Shown: in pieces, positions 35,241 through 43,448 of the stretch
How positions within the stretch are numbered: the stretch's first letter is position 1
How the letters are laid out: every line of letters begins with the position of its first letter
Source of the DNA: Frateuria flava
GTDB lineage: Bacteria; Pseudomonadota; Gammaproteobacteria; Xanthomonadales; Rhodanobacteraceae
Length of the DNA: 64,000 nt
Assembly (NCBI RefSeq): GCF_017837635.1
Contig: NZ_JAGJRS010000021.1
Span: forward strand, 186,001-250,000
Direction of reading: 5' to 3'
The notes under the pieces: model-generated
Told to the model about the DNA's origin: nothing
What the model saw: only the letters and a program-made list of their open reading frames with translations
Database searches by the model: none
Position numbers and translations under genes: made by a program

Positions 35241-37331
35241 ATGATGGCGGTCAGTTACAACCCGTGGCTGGTGTTGCTTTCGCTCGCGCTCGCCGCGCTG
35301 GACGCCTATGTCGCGTTCAGCGTGGTTGGCCGCATCGCCCGCTCGCGCGGACCGGTCGCCGTGCTGTGGACGGCGTTCGGCGCGCTGGCGATGGGCTCGG
35401 GCGTGTGGGCCATGCACTTCATCGGCATGCTGGCGCTGCAGGTGCCGATCCCGCTCGGTTACGACAGCCGGCAGACCACGTTGTCGGCCGTGCCGGTGGT
35501 GCTGGCCACCGGCGCCACGCTGTGGCTGCTCGCCCGGCACCCGACCCGCACCGGCGCGGTGCTTGCCGGTGGCGTGCTGGGCCTGGGCATGACCGCGATG
35601 CACTACCTGGGCGTGGCCGCGCTCGACATGCAGCCGGCGATCGCCTGGCGTGCACCCTGGACGGCCGCCTCCGTGCTGCTTGCGCTGGCCGGCTCGATTG
35701 CCGCGATCGCCCTGCACAGCGTCATCTGGCGCAGCGACCGGCGTCGCCGCTGGTGGCTGCGCGTGCTGGCCGCGCTGATGCTGGGCGGCACCGCCACCGG
35801 GGTCCACTACCTGGGCATGATCGCGATGCAGTTCGCGCCCGGCGCGGTGAGCCTGCAGGCCCGCGCCGGCCTGCACGGGCTGGGTCTGGGGCTGGCGGTC
35901 AGCCTGGTCTCGGGCTTGCTGCTGCTGCTGACGCTGGGGGTGAGCCTGGCGCACCGGCAGCTGCAACGGCACACCGAGGCGATCTCGCGCGAACTGGGTC
36001 AGGCACGTGATGCACTCTCCTGGCTGGCCTATCACGACGAACTGACCGCGCTGCCCAACCGCGCCAATGTGCTCGACCTGCTCGACCGCCTGCTGCCGCT
36101 GGCCAGCGAAGAGCGCTTCGAAGTGGCGGTGTTGTTTGTCGACCTGGACGGCTTCAAGTCGATCAACGACACGCTCGGCCACGAGGTGGGCGATGAGTTC
36201 CTGCGTTCGGTGGCCGACGCACTGCGCGCCAGCGTGCGCAGCCGCGACACCGTCGCGCGCTTCGGCGGCGACGAATTCGTGGTGGTGCTGGAGCGCTTTC
36301 GCAGCGAGCAGAACCTGAGCGCGATCTGCCAGAAGATCCTGAGCCTGGTCAGCCACCCGGTAACGGTCGCCGGGCACAGCGTGAGCGCCACGCCCAGCAT
36401 CGGCGTGGCAATGTTCCCGCGCGACGGCGCGGATGCCGCCAGCCTGCTGCGCCACGCGGACCTGGCGATGTACAGCGCCAAGGAGCACGGCAAGGCCGGC
36501 TACTGCTTCTACCAGCCGCGCATGAGCGAGCAGGCGCGCGACCGGCTGCTGCTCTCGGCCGAACTGCGCGAGGCGCTGCAGCGCGAGGAGCTGGTGGTCC
36601 ATTACCAGCCGAAGGTGGCGCTGGACACGCGGCGCGTGGTCGGGCTCGAAGCGCTGGTGCGCTGGCCACATGCCGAGCGCGGACTGCTGCTGCCGACGCA
36701 TTTCGTGCCGCTGGCCGAAAGCAGCGGCCTGATCGCCCAGCTCGGCCGCGTGGTGCTGCGCCAGGTGGCGCGCCAGCTGGCGCTGTGGCGCGCGCGCGGA
36801 CTTCCGCTGGTGCCGGTGGCGATCAACGTGTCCCTGCAGGAGATCCAGGACGGCCAGTTCGTCACCGGCCTGCTCGGCACGTTGCGCGAGTTCGGGTTGC
36901 ACCCGAGCCTGATCGAGTTCGAGATCACCGAATCGGCGGCGATGAAGAACGCCGAGCACACGCTGCGCCAGTTGCGCCAGCTGGAGGCGCAGGGGTTCCG
37001 CATGGCGATCGACGATTTCGGCACCGGCTTTTCCAGCCTCAGCCAGCTGCGCCAGTTGCCCACGCAGACGATCAAGATCGACCAGAGCTTCGTGCAGGGC
37101 GCGGAGCGCAACCCGGCCGACCGCGACATCACCGAGGCGATCATCGCGCTGGCACGCAAGCTGCGCCTGGGCACCGTGGCCGAGGGCATCGAGACCGAGG
37201 CGCAGGCGGCGTGGCTGCGCGAGGCCGGTTGCGGGACCGGGCAGGGCTTCCTGTTCGTGCCACCGCTGCCGGCCTCGCAGGTGCCGGCGCTGCTGCTGGC
37301 GGAGCGTACGCCGGCCTCCAGCATCCCGTAG
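35241..37331 (+). CDS. MHYT-sensor diguanylate cyclase/phosphodiesterase
   Basis: Membrane c-di-GMP enzyme of 696 residues. The N-terminal MHYT domain (about residues 1-245) has seven TM helices with the repeated metal-binding motif MHFIGM, MHYLGV and VHYLGM. A GGDEF domain (about 260-425) has an intact ARFGGDEF. An EAL domain (about 445-690) has EALVRW, FEITESA, DDFGTGFSSL, KIDQSFV, AEGIET and GQGFLF. Both catalytic sets look complete, so it could make or break c-di-GMP. MHYT domains are thought to sense O2, CO or NO through copper. The stop codon lies in a family A repeat. Confidence 0.95.
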   Translation: MMAVSYNPWLVLLSLALAALDAYVAFSVVGRIARSRGPVAVLWTAFGALAMGSGVWAMHFIGMLALQVPIPLGYDSRQTTLSAVPVVLATGATLWLLARHPTRTGAVLAGGVLGLGMTAMHYLGVAALDMQPAIAWRAPWTAASVLLALAGSIAAIALHSVIWRSDRRRRWWLRVLAALMLGGTATGVHYLGMIAMQFAPGAVSLQARAGLHGLGLGLAVSLVSGLLLLLTLGVSLAHRQLQRHTEAISRELGQARDALSWLAYHDELTALPNRANVLDLLDRLLPLASEERFEVAVLFVDLDGFKSINDTLGHEVGDEFLRSVADALRASVRSRDTVARFGGDEFVVVLERFRSEQNLSAICQKILSLVSHPVTVAGHSVSATPSIGVAMFPRDGADAASLLRHADLAMYSAKEHGKAGYCFYQPRMSEQARDRLLLSAELREALQREELVVHYQPKVALDTRRVVGLEALVRWPHAERGLLLPTHFVPLAESSGLIAQLGRVVLRQVARQLALWRARGLPLVPVAINVSLQEIQDGQFVTGLLGTLREFGLHPSLIEFEITESAAMKNAEHTLRQLRQLEAQGFRMAIDDFGTGFSSLSQLRQLPTQTIKIDQSFVQGAERNPADRDITEAIIALARKLRLGTVAEGIETEAQAAWLREAGCGTGQGFLFVPPLPASQVPALLLAERTPASSIP

Positions 37332-37409
37332 GCGCGCCCTCGGGCGCGACCGCCATACCGATCGTGCGGCGAGTGTCGACCCCGCGGTCGCGCCCAAGGG
37401 CGCTCCTAC
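37328..37409. repeat. Family A palindromic repeat, copy 6, supplying a stop codon
   Basis: Inverted repeat with 26-bp arms starting GTAGGCGCGCCC and ending GGGCGCTCCTAC. The first bases GTAG contain the TAG stop (37329-37331) of the MHYT gene. Confidence 0.85.
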
Positions 37410-37422
37410 AGGGATCGAGCAA

Positions 37423-38907
37423 TTACCGACCGATGCCCAGGCGCTTGTGCTCCATGCGGCGCAGGAACTCCTGCATGATGCGCCGGTAGAGGTCCACGCC
37501 CAGGTAGGCATCCTCCACGCCGGCATCGATCGACGGGTTGTCGTTGACCTCGATCACCACCGGCTTGCTGCCGACCTGCTTCAGATCCACGCCATACAGG
37601 CCATCACCCACCGCCTGGGTGGCCTTGAGCGCCAGCTTGACCACTTCGGCCGGCGCGTCGCGCACCGGCACCGTCTCGAAGCCGCCGGACTTGGCGGTGC
37701 CCTTGGCGCCGTGGTTGTAGATCTGCCAGTGCCCGCGCGACATGTAGTACTTGCAGGCGTACAGCGGCTCGCGGTTGAGCACGCCGATGCGCCAGTCGAA
37801 GTCGGTATAGACGAACTCCTGCGCCAGCAGCAGCGCGCTGTGCGAGAACAGCTCGCCGGCCGCCTTCTCCAGCGCGTCGGCGTTCTCCACCTTGACCACG
37901 CCGCGCGAGAACGAGCCGTCGGGGATCTTGAGCACCAGCGGGAAGCCGAGCTTGGCGGCGGTCTCCTTCCACGCCTTGGCGTTGTCGCGGTAGAGGATCT
38001 CGGTACGCGGCACGGCGAGCTTGCGCGAGACCATCAGGTCGTTGAGGAAGATCTTGTTGGTGCAGCGCAGGATCGAGGTCGGATCGTCGATCACCACCAT
38101 GCCTTCCTTCTCGGCGCGGTGCGCGAAGCGGTAGGTGTGGTTGTCGCTGGCGGTGGTTTCGCGGATGAACAGGCCGTCGTACTCGGCCAGGCGCGGGTAG
38201 TCGATCTTGCCGATCGGGTCGACCTCGATGCCCAGCTCCTTGCCGGCCGCGATGAACGTCTTGAGCGCCTTCTTGTTCGACGGCGGCATCGCCTCGTTCG
38301 GATCGACCAGCATCGCGATGTCGTAGCGGTAGAGCTTGCGCGTGCGGGGCTTGCGCCAGAGCTTGCGCGAGAAGCGGTCCAGCTCCGCGGCGAAGGCGTC
38401 TTCCTGCGCATCGTCCAGCGTGTGCAGGCCGACCGGCTTGATCGAGGCGACCTGCCACACGCGCTCGCGCTCGAACTCGATGCGCAACAGCGGGCAGGGG
38501 AACATTTCGAACAGCTGCCGGGCCAGGTCCTGCAACGCCGGGTAGGCGGTCTCGCCGAAGTACACGAGGATGCCGAAGTCGGTGGTGTCGCGCCCGCCGG
38601 CCGGCAGGAAATGGGTGAGCTTGCTGTTGAGATCGTCGATGTCCAGGCCGTACAGCGAACGGCGGCGCAGGTCGTTGATGGTGCGCACCGAGGGCAGCAC
38701 CTTGTGCCCGCGCGCCTCGGCCAGCAACGAGACGTAGTAGCCCGTGCCCAGGTACTTGTAGCTGCGGCACAGGTTGATCACGTGGGTGCGTTCGTCGTCG
38801 CCGCCGACCGGTTCGCGCAGGTAGTCCATTGCGCTCATGACGTCCACGGAGGGGTAGTAGGCGCTCCAGTCGGAGGCTTTCTCGACGACGATCACCAGGC
38901 GGGTCAT
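37423..38907 (-). CDS. RimK-like ATP-grasp ligase with N-terminal domain
   Basis: ATP-dependent carboxylate-amine ligase of 494 residues. The N-terminal half (about 1-210) is the extra domain of the longer 'RimK family' proteins (MTRLVIVVEKASDW, DFGILVYFGETAYPALQDL). The C-terminal half is the ATP-grasp fold with PLVLKIPDGSFSRGVVKV, LLLAQEFVYTDFDWRIGVLN and the metal-binding VVIEVNDNPSID. Known RimK-type enzymes add glutamate to proteins or build short peptides; the substrate here is unknown. The Shine-Dalgarno GAGGTG precedes ATG. It diverges from a GNAT gene, a common partner of this subgroup. Confidence 0.88.
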   Translation of the reverse strand: MTRLVIVVEKASDWSAYYPSVDVMSAMDYLREPVGGDDERTHVINLCRSYKYLGTGYYVSLLAEARGHKVLPSVRTINDLRRRSLYGLDIDDLNSKLTHFLPAGGRDTTDFGILVYFGETAYPALQDLARQLFEMFPCPLLRIEFERERVWQVASIKPVGLHTLDDAQEDAFAAELDRFSRKLWRKPRTRKLYRYDIAMLVDPNEAMPPSNKKALKTFIAAGKELGIEVDPIGKIDYPRLAEYDGLFIRETTASDNHTYRFAHRAEKEGMVVIDDPTSILRCTNKIFLNDLMVSRKLAVPRTEILYRDNAKAWKETAAKLGFPLVLKIPDGSFSRGVVKVENADALEKAAGELFSHSALLLAQEFVYTDFDWRIGVLNREPLYACKYYMSRGHWQIYNHGAKGTAKSGGFETVPVRDAPAEVVKLALKATQAVGDGLYGVDLKQVGSKPVVIEVNDNPSIDAGVEDAYLGVDLYRRIMQEFLRRMEHKRLGIGR

Positions 38908-39113
38908 GGCACCTCGCTACACGCAAAAGGGAAAGCCGTCGCGTGGCGGAACGAGGCGGCAGGGCGCAAGTGGGGAAGTTTGGCATAGGCGCGAGCGTGC
39001 GCAATGGCGCCACCGGCGTATCGTTCAGCGAGCTGCGCGTCGCAGCGCGGGTGGGTTCGACGGCCGCCGGGATGGGTGCTCCACGTCGACCTGCGTCTGC
39101 GTAGACTGCGCCG

Positions 39114-39596
39114 ATGACGCATGCGCCAGCCCACGCCCCGACGATTCCCGTGCGCCGTGCCGCGCCGGCGGACCTCGACGCCCTGGTCGCGCTCGAACGG
39201 TGCGCCTTCAGTGGCGATCGCATGAGCCGGGCGCAGTACCGTCGCCACCTCGCCAGCCCACGCGCCGCCGTGCTCGTCGCCGACACGCCGGATGAAGGCC
39301 TGCTGGGTAGCGCGCTGGTGTTCTTCCGTGCCGGCAGCACGCTGGCGCGGCTGTACTCGATCGCCACTGCCCCGGCCGCGCGCGGCCGCGGGCTCGGCGG
39401 GACGCTGCTGGCCGCCGCCGAAGATGCCGCACGGGCGCGCGGTTGCCGCGGCATGCGGCTGGAAGTGCGGATGGACAACACCGCCGCGATGGCGCTGTAC
39501 GAGCGCGCCGGCTATCGGCGCATCGGCCGCTACGCCGGCTATTACGAGGATGGCGCCGACGCCTGGCGGTACGAGAAGGGCCTCGCCGCTTGCTGA
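39114..39596 (+). CDS. GNAT-family N-acetyltransferase (RimI-like)
   Basis: Acetyl-CoA-dependent transferase of 160 residues. It begins IPVRRAAPADLDALVALERCAF and has the CoA-binding motif A ATAPAARGRGLGGTLLAAAE and the final MRLEVRMDNTAAMALYERAGY. The size fits a single GNAT domain. TAGACT lies 6 nt before ATG with no Shine-Dalgarno. In many gammaproteobacteria the long RimK-like protein is encoded next to a GNAT/C39-peptidase fusion; only the GNAT part is here. Confidence 0.88.
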   Translation: MTHAPAHAPTIPVRRAAPADLDALVALERCAFSGDRMSRAQYRRHLASPRAAVLVADTPDEGLLGSALVFFRAGSTLARLYSIATAPAARGRGLGGTLLAAAEDAARARGCRGMRLEVRMDNTAAMALYERAGYRRIGRYAGYYEDGADAWRYEKGLAAC

Positions 39597-39721
39597 GGCT
39601 GGTCGCGGCGATCCTCCCGCCTTCGCGCATCGCGCCTGTGCCCGGAACGAACGATCCGGGCCAATGGTTTCAGACCGTTCGGGCCGAGGGCAGGCCGCAG
39701 GCCGGAGCCGAAGCGTGGCGC

Positions 39722-40405
39722 TCAGAGCGGATGCGCGATCCGGTCCGCGGTTTCCTCGTCCGGCCGCGCCACCAGCGCACCGGTGCGCATCAGGCTTACC
39801 GTGTAGTGGCCGCCGTCGACCAGCGGCAGGTAGGCGCCGCTGCCGTAGACGGTGTCGACCATCGGCAACCAGTCCGGATGGGCGCGGGCGAGCGTGACCA
39901 GGTCGTGGTCGCCGGCCTCGCGGAAGTCGACCACCGTGCGCATCGCGCTCATCTCGTCGGCCGGATCGTCGTAGCGGCCGGACAGGCGGTCCAGCCGATA
40001 CAGCGGCGGCAGGCCGGCGAGCACGGCGGGCAGCTTCCACTTCAGCACCAGTGCCTCGATGCGCCAGGCATCGCCGGCCAGCGCCACGTCGCGGCGCTGG
40101 CCGTCGGGCCAGGTCAGCGTGAGCGCCCAGCGCTGCGGCGAGAGGATGCGCGCGTCGACGGTCACCACTGGGGCTTCCTCGCCGAGCAGGCGGTAGCCGC
40201 GCAGGGTCCAGCCGGCGCCGGCGAGCAGCAGCGCCAGGCCCAGCCCGATCAGCAGGAACAGCGTGCGCAGGATCGCCGCGAACGGACGCCGCGCCCGCAG
40301 GCGGCGGCCGAGCGCCGCCAGTTGCACCAGCGCGAACAGCAGCGCCAGCGCGGCGAGGATCCACAGCAGGGTACTCGGCAGCTGCAACAGCGTGGCCCAA
40401 TCCAT
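39722..40405 (-). CDS. Membrane protein of unknown function with periplasmic domain
   Basis: The 227-residue product has two TM helices (about residues 10-30 and 44-68) separated by an Arg-rich loop, then a beta-rich domain of about 150 residues (RYLLGEEAPVVTVDARILSP, WALTLTWPDG, SGAYLPLVDGGHYTVSLMRTG). I do not recognise the family. It diverges from lptM, sharing an 18-bp palindromic promoter-like region. No Shine-Dalgarno is seen. Confidence 0.7.
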   Translation of the reverse strand: MDWATLLQLPSTLLWILAALALLFALVQLAALGRRLRARRPFAAILRTLFLLIGLGLALLLAGAGWTLRGYRLLGEEAPVVTVDARILSPQRWALTLTWPDGQRRDVALAGDAWRIEALVLKWKLPAVLAGLPPLYRLDRLSGRYDDPADEMSAMRTVVDFREAGDHDLVTLARAHPDWLPMVDTVYGSGAYLPLVDGGHYTVSLMRTGALVARPDEETADRIAHPL

Positions 40406-40424
40406 CGAAGACGACCCGCGACGT

Positions 40425-40442
40425 TATGATGCGCGCATCATA
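40425..40442. promoter_or_regulatory. Perfect 18-bp palindrome with back-to-back -10 hexamers
   Basis: TATGATGCG followed by its reverse complement CGCATCATA. Each strand reads TATGAT, a 5/6 match to TATAAT. Predicted starts lie about 30 bp upstream of lptM and 25 bp upstream of the divergent membrane-protein gene. No clear -35 boxes are seen. Confidence 0.55.
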
Positions 40443-40467
40443 GCCGCCGCCTTCGTCGAGGAACCCG

Positions 40468-40653
40468 ATGCGCCGATCCATCCTCTGCACCGTCCTGCTG
40501 CTGGCCGCGGGCCTGCTCGCCGGTTGCGGCAACAAGGGCCCGCTGGTGCTGCCGCCCGGATCGTCGGGCAACGCGGTGGCGCCGGCCGCGACCGCGCCGG
40601 CACCGGCCACGACCGCGCCGGCACCGGCCACGAGCGCGTCGCTGCCCGACTGA
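40468..40653 (+). CDS. lptM: LptM (YifL)-like small lipoprotein
   Basis: A 61-residue lipoprotein: signal peptide, lipobox LLAGC (Cys 20), then the family motif GNKGPLVLP, then an Ala/Pro/Thr tail with a repeated PAPATTAPAPAT. In enterobacteria LptM helps mature the LptD translocon, which is established for E. coli and inferred here. It starts the lptM-dapF-DUF484-xerC order, which is conserved in gammaproteobacteria. The Shine-Dalgarno GAGGAA precedes ATG; dapF begins 5 nt after its stop. Confidence 0.88.
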   Translation: MRRSILCTVLLLAAGLLAGCGNKGPLVLPPGSSGNAVAPAATAPAPATTAPAPATSASLPD

Positions 40654-40658
40654 CCCTG

Positions 40659-41510
40659 ATGCGCTTTTCCAAGATGCACGGCATCGGCAACGACTTCGTC
40701 GTGGTCGACGCACGCCAGGCACCGCTTGCGCTGCCGGCCGCACAGATCCGCGCGCTGGCCGACCGCCACACCGGGATCGGCTGCGACCAGCTGCTCAGCG
40801 TCGAAGCGCCGCGGGATCCGACCTGCGCCTTCTACTACGGCATCTGGAACGCCGACGGCACCGCGTCGGGCCAGTGCGGCAACGGTGTGCGCTGCGTGGC
40901 GGCCTGGCTGCATCGCGCCGGCGCGTTGGCCCTGGACACGCCCGTGCGCATCGAAAGTCCCTCCGGGCCGGTGCGCGTGCGCCTGCTCGACGCGCACCGC
41001 GTGACCGTCGACATGGGCGAGCCGGTGTTCGAGCCGCCGCGCATTCCGTTTGCCGCGGACACGCAGGCCGCGTCGTATCCCCTCGACCTCGCCGAGGGGA
41101 CGGTGCAGATCGGCGCGGTCTCGATGGGCAATCCTCACGCGGTGGTGGCGGTGGCGGACCTGGCCGACCCCGTCCTCGCGCGCCTCGGGCCGCAACTCAC
41201 CGCGCATGCGCGGTTTCCTGAAGGCGCCAATGCCGGGTTCGTGCAGATCTTGAACCGCGGCCACCTGCGCCTGCGCGTGCACGAGCGCGGCAGCGGCTGG
41301 ACCCGCGCCTGCGGCACCGGCGCCTGCGCGGCCATGGCGGTGCTGCGCGCGCGCGGCCAGGTGGACGAAAGCGTGCAGGTCGACCTGCCCGGCGGACGCC
41401 TGCAGATCGACTGGCCCGGTCCGGGCCAAACGCTGTGGATGAGCGGTCCGGCCGCCTTCGCCTTCGAGGGCGAATGGCTGAAGCCCTCCGGGCTCGGGAA
41501 TCGTCAATAG
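40659..41510 (+). CDS. dapF: Diaminopimelate epimerase
   Basis: Converts LL- to meso-diaminopimelate for lysine and peptidoglycan. The 283-residue product has MHGIGNDFVVVD at the start and the two catalytic cysteines at C73 (GQCGNGVRC) and C218 (ACGTGACAA). The last residues GLGNRQ and the TAG stop are encoded by a family E repeat, so the C-terminus differs from relatives by repeat invasion. It is coupled to lptM and precedes DUF484 by 204 bp, a gap that begins with the repeat. Confidence 0.97.
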   Translation: MRFSKMHGIGNDFVVVDARQAPLALPAAQIRALADRHTGIGCDQLLSVEAPRDPTCAFYYGIWNADGTASGQCGNGVRCVAAWLHRAGALALDTPVRIESPSGPVRVRLLDAHRVTVDMGEPVFEPPRIPFAADTQAASYPLDLAEGTVQIGAVSMGNPHAVVAVADLADPVLARLGPQLTAHARFPEGANAGFVQILNRGHLRLRVHERGSGWTRACGTGACAAMAVLRARGQVDESVQVDLPGGRLQIDWPGPGQTLWMSGPAAFAFEGEWLKPSGLGNRQ

Positions 41511-41524
41511 GGAATCGGGAATCG
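41494..41524. repeat. Family E repeat, copy 2, encoding the end of dapF
   Basis: Tandem GGGAATCG-like units (CGGGAATCG, TAGGGAATCG, GGGAATCG) run across the dapF stop codon. The TAG is part of the repeat. Confidence 0.75.
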
Positions 41525-41714
41525 TTTGGAGCAAAAGCGGCGCGCGCTCCAGCGACCTCGTAAGGCGCCTGCTTTTTGCGATTCCTCCACTAACGTTTCC
41601 CCATTAACGCAAAGGCATGCCCTCCCGGCGCTACCCACCATTGATGCGCGGGCGCGCGCGTCGCACACTCGGGCCTGGCCGATCCGCTGCCTGACGTTCC
41701 CTTTAGGTCGTTCC

Positions 41715-42401
41715 ATGCCCGACACCCTGCTCGACGAGATTCCCGGCGCCACCGCGGTGGCTGCGTACCTCAAGCGCCATCCGCACTTCCTGGCCGATTA
41801 CCCGGACCTCGCCGCGCAGCTGACGCTGCCGCGCAGCGAGGGGCCGGTCGCGTCGCTGGCGATGTACCAGCTGCAGCAGTTGCGCGAGAAGAACGCCGAG
41901 CTGGAGCGCCGGCTGGCCGAGCTGATCGCGATCGCCGCGGAGAACGAGCGCCTGATGCAGCGGGTGCACGACCTCAATGTGACCATGCTGCGCGCGGCCA
42001 CCCCCGCGCTGGCGGCACGCAGCGTGATCAGCCGGCTGGCCAGCGACTTCCGCATCGAGCAGGTGCGGCTGCTGCTGTTCGGGCAGGCCTACGGCCTGCC
42101 GCAGGCCGAGTGGCTGGTGGTCGAGCCGGGCGGCCGTGCCGCGCTGACCGAGTTCGCCGGCTTCCAGGCCAACCACGAGCCGCTGGTCGGGCGGCTGTCG
42201 GCCGAACGCCTGTACCGGCTGTTCGGCGACCACGCGCCGGAGGTGCATTCGGCGGCGGTGATGCCGCTGGGCGAACTGGGCCTGCTGGCGCTGGGCAGCG
42301 CCGATCCGAACCATTTCCAGCCGGGCATGGGCACGCTGTTCCTGAAGATGCTCGCCGCCACCGTGGGCGCCGCGCTGACCCGCTCGCAGGAGCTCGCCTG
42401 A
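41715..42401 (+). CDS. DUF484 family protein (GAF-like)
   Basis: Cytosolic protein of 228 residues. It has an N-terminal helical part (VAAYLKRHPHFLADYPDLAAQL), a coiled coil (about residues 50-85, LQQLREKNAELERRLAELIA) and a GAF-like domain (FRIEQVRLLLFGQ to LGLLALGSADPNHF). It is always found between dapF and xerC in gammaproteobacteria; function is unknown. Its TGA overlaps the probable CTG start of xerC. Confidence 0.93.
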   Translation: MPDTLLDEIPGATAVAAYLKRHPHFLADYPDLAAQLTLPRSEGPVASLAMYQLQQLREKNAELERRLAELIAIAAENERLMQRVHDLNVTMLRAATPALAARSVISRLASDFRIEQVRLLLFGQAYGLPQAEWLVVEPGGRAALTEFAGFQANHEPLVGRLSAERLYRLFGDHAPEVHSAAVMPLGELGLLALGSADPNHFQPGMGTLFLKMLAATVGAALTRSQELA

Positions 42402-43291
42402 GCACCCACCCGCGCGCGCAGGTCGAGGCCTGGCTGGGCCGACTCGCCGGCGAGCGCCAGGCCTCCGCGAACACGGTCGCGGCCTACCAACGCGACCTGG
42501 AGAAATTGCTGGGCTGGATGGAAACCCAGGGCATCGGCGATTTCACCGCCCTGGACGCGCACCGCATGCGTGCGTTCGTGGCCACGCAACACCGCGCGGG
42601 CCTGGCGCCCAAGAGCCTGCAGCGGCTGCTTTCCTCCTGCCGCAGCCTGTTCCGCCAGCTCAGCCGCGAGGGCCTGCTGGCGCACGACCCCGCCGCCGGC
42701 GTGCGCGGTCCGAAGGTCCACCGCAAGCTGCCGCAGGTGCTGGACGTGGACGAAGCCGGCGCACTGGTGGAACACCCCGGCGAGGGCGCGCTGGCGCTGC
42801 GCGACCGGGCGATGCTGGAGCTGTTCTATTCCTCCGGCCTGCGCCTGTCGGAACTGTGCGGGCTGCGCTGGGGCGACCTGAGCCTGGACGAAGGCGAAGT
42901 GCGCGTGCTCGGCAAGGGCGCCAAGACGCGGATCGTGCCGGTCGGCAGTCACGCCGTGACCGCACTGCGCGCACTGGCCAGGGCCGAGGGCATGGCGCCG
43001 ACCGCGCCGGTGTTCCGCGGCCGTGCGGGCGCGCCGATCAGCCCGCGCACGGTGCAGGCGCGCCTGAAACAGCTGGCGCTGGCGCAGGGCTTTGCCAAGC
43101 GCGTGCATCCGCACCTGCTGCGCCACACCTTCGCCAGCCACATGCTGGAATCCTCCGGCGACCTGCGCGCCGTGCAGGAGCTGCTCGGGCACGCCGACAT
43201 CGCCACCACGCAGATCTATACACACCTGGATTTCCAGCACCTGGCCAAGGTCTACGACGCCGCCCACCCGCGCGCGCGCCGGAAAGGCTGA
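42398..43291 (+). CDS. xerC: Tyrosine recombinase XerC, probable CTG start
   Basis: Site-specific recombinase resolving chromosome dimers at dif with XerD. The 297-residue product has a core-binding domain (VEAWLGRLAGERQASANTVAAY) and the catalytic set R149, H239, R242, H265 and Y274 (SGLRLSEL, HPHLLRHTF, LGHADIATTQIYTH). No ATG, GTG or TTG occurs before the conserved region. The first usable codon is CTG at 42398, overlapping the DUF484 stop as CTGA and preceded at 5 nt by AGGAG (42388-42392). This is the likely start, by analogy with ATGA coupling. Confidence 0.92.
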   Translation: MSTHPRAQVEAWLGRLAGERQASANTVAAYQRDLEKLLGWMETQGIGDFTALDAHRMRAFVATQHRAGLAPKSLQRLLSSCRSLFRQLSREGLLAHDPAAGVRGPKVHRKLPQVLDVDEAGALVEHPGEGALALRDRAMLELFYSSGLRLSELCGLRWGDLSLDEGEVRVLGKGAKTRIVPVGSHAVTALRALARAEGMAPTAPVFRGRAGAPISPRTVQARLKQLALAQGFAKRVHPHLLRHTFASHMLESSGDLRAVQELLGHADIATTQIYTHLDFQHLAKVYDAAHPRARRKG

Positions 43292-43300
43292 CGACTCCTG

Positions 43301-43353
43301 CTCCCTCTCCCCTCCGGGGAGAGGGTTGGGGTGAGGGGCCGGGGCTCGCGGGA
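43301..43353. repeat. Family C repeat, copy 4, after xerC
   Basis: CCCTCTCCCCTCCGGGGAGA hairpin followed by a GTGAGGGGCCGGGGCTCGCG arm, the same unit as in the tandem at 17542. It lies between xerC and hslV. Confidence 0.8.
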
Positions 43354-43448
43354 CATTTCATTCTGGCCCGCCCTCCAACTGGGTACCCACGTTGAAGGCC
43401 ACCCCAGCGACCCCATGTATGCCGGCTCAAGCCTTTCGCGGAGCCCCC

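Noticed and set aside
34515-37526. 1003-codon minus-strand open frame opposite the MHYT gene
   Set aside because: Composition is His/Gln/Arg-rich shadow; the plus-strand gene has full domains.
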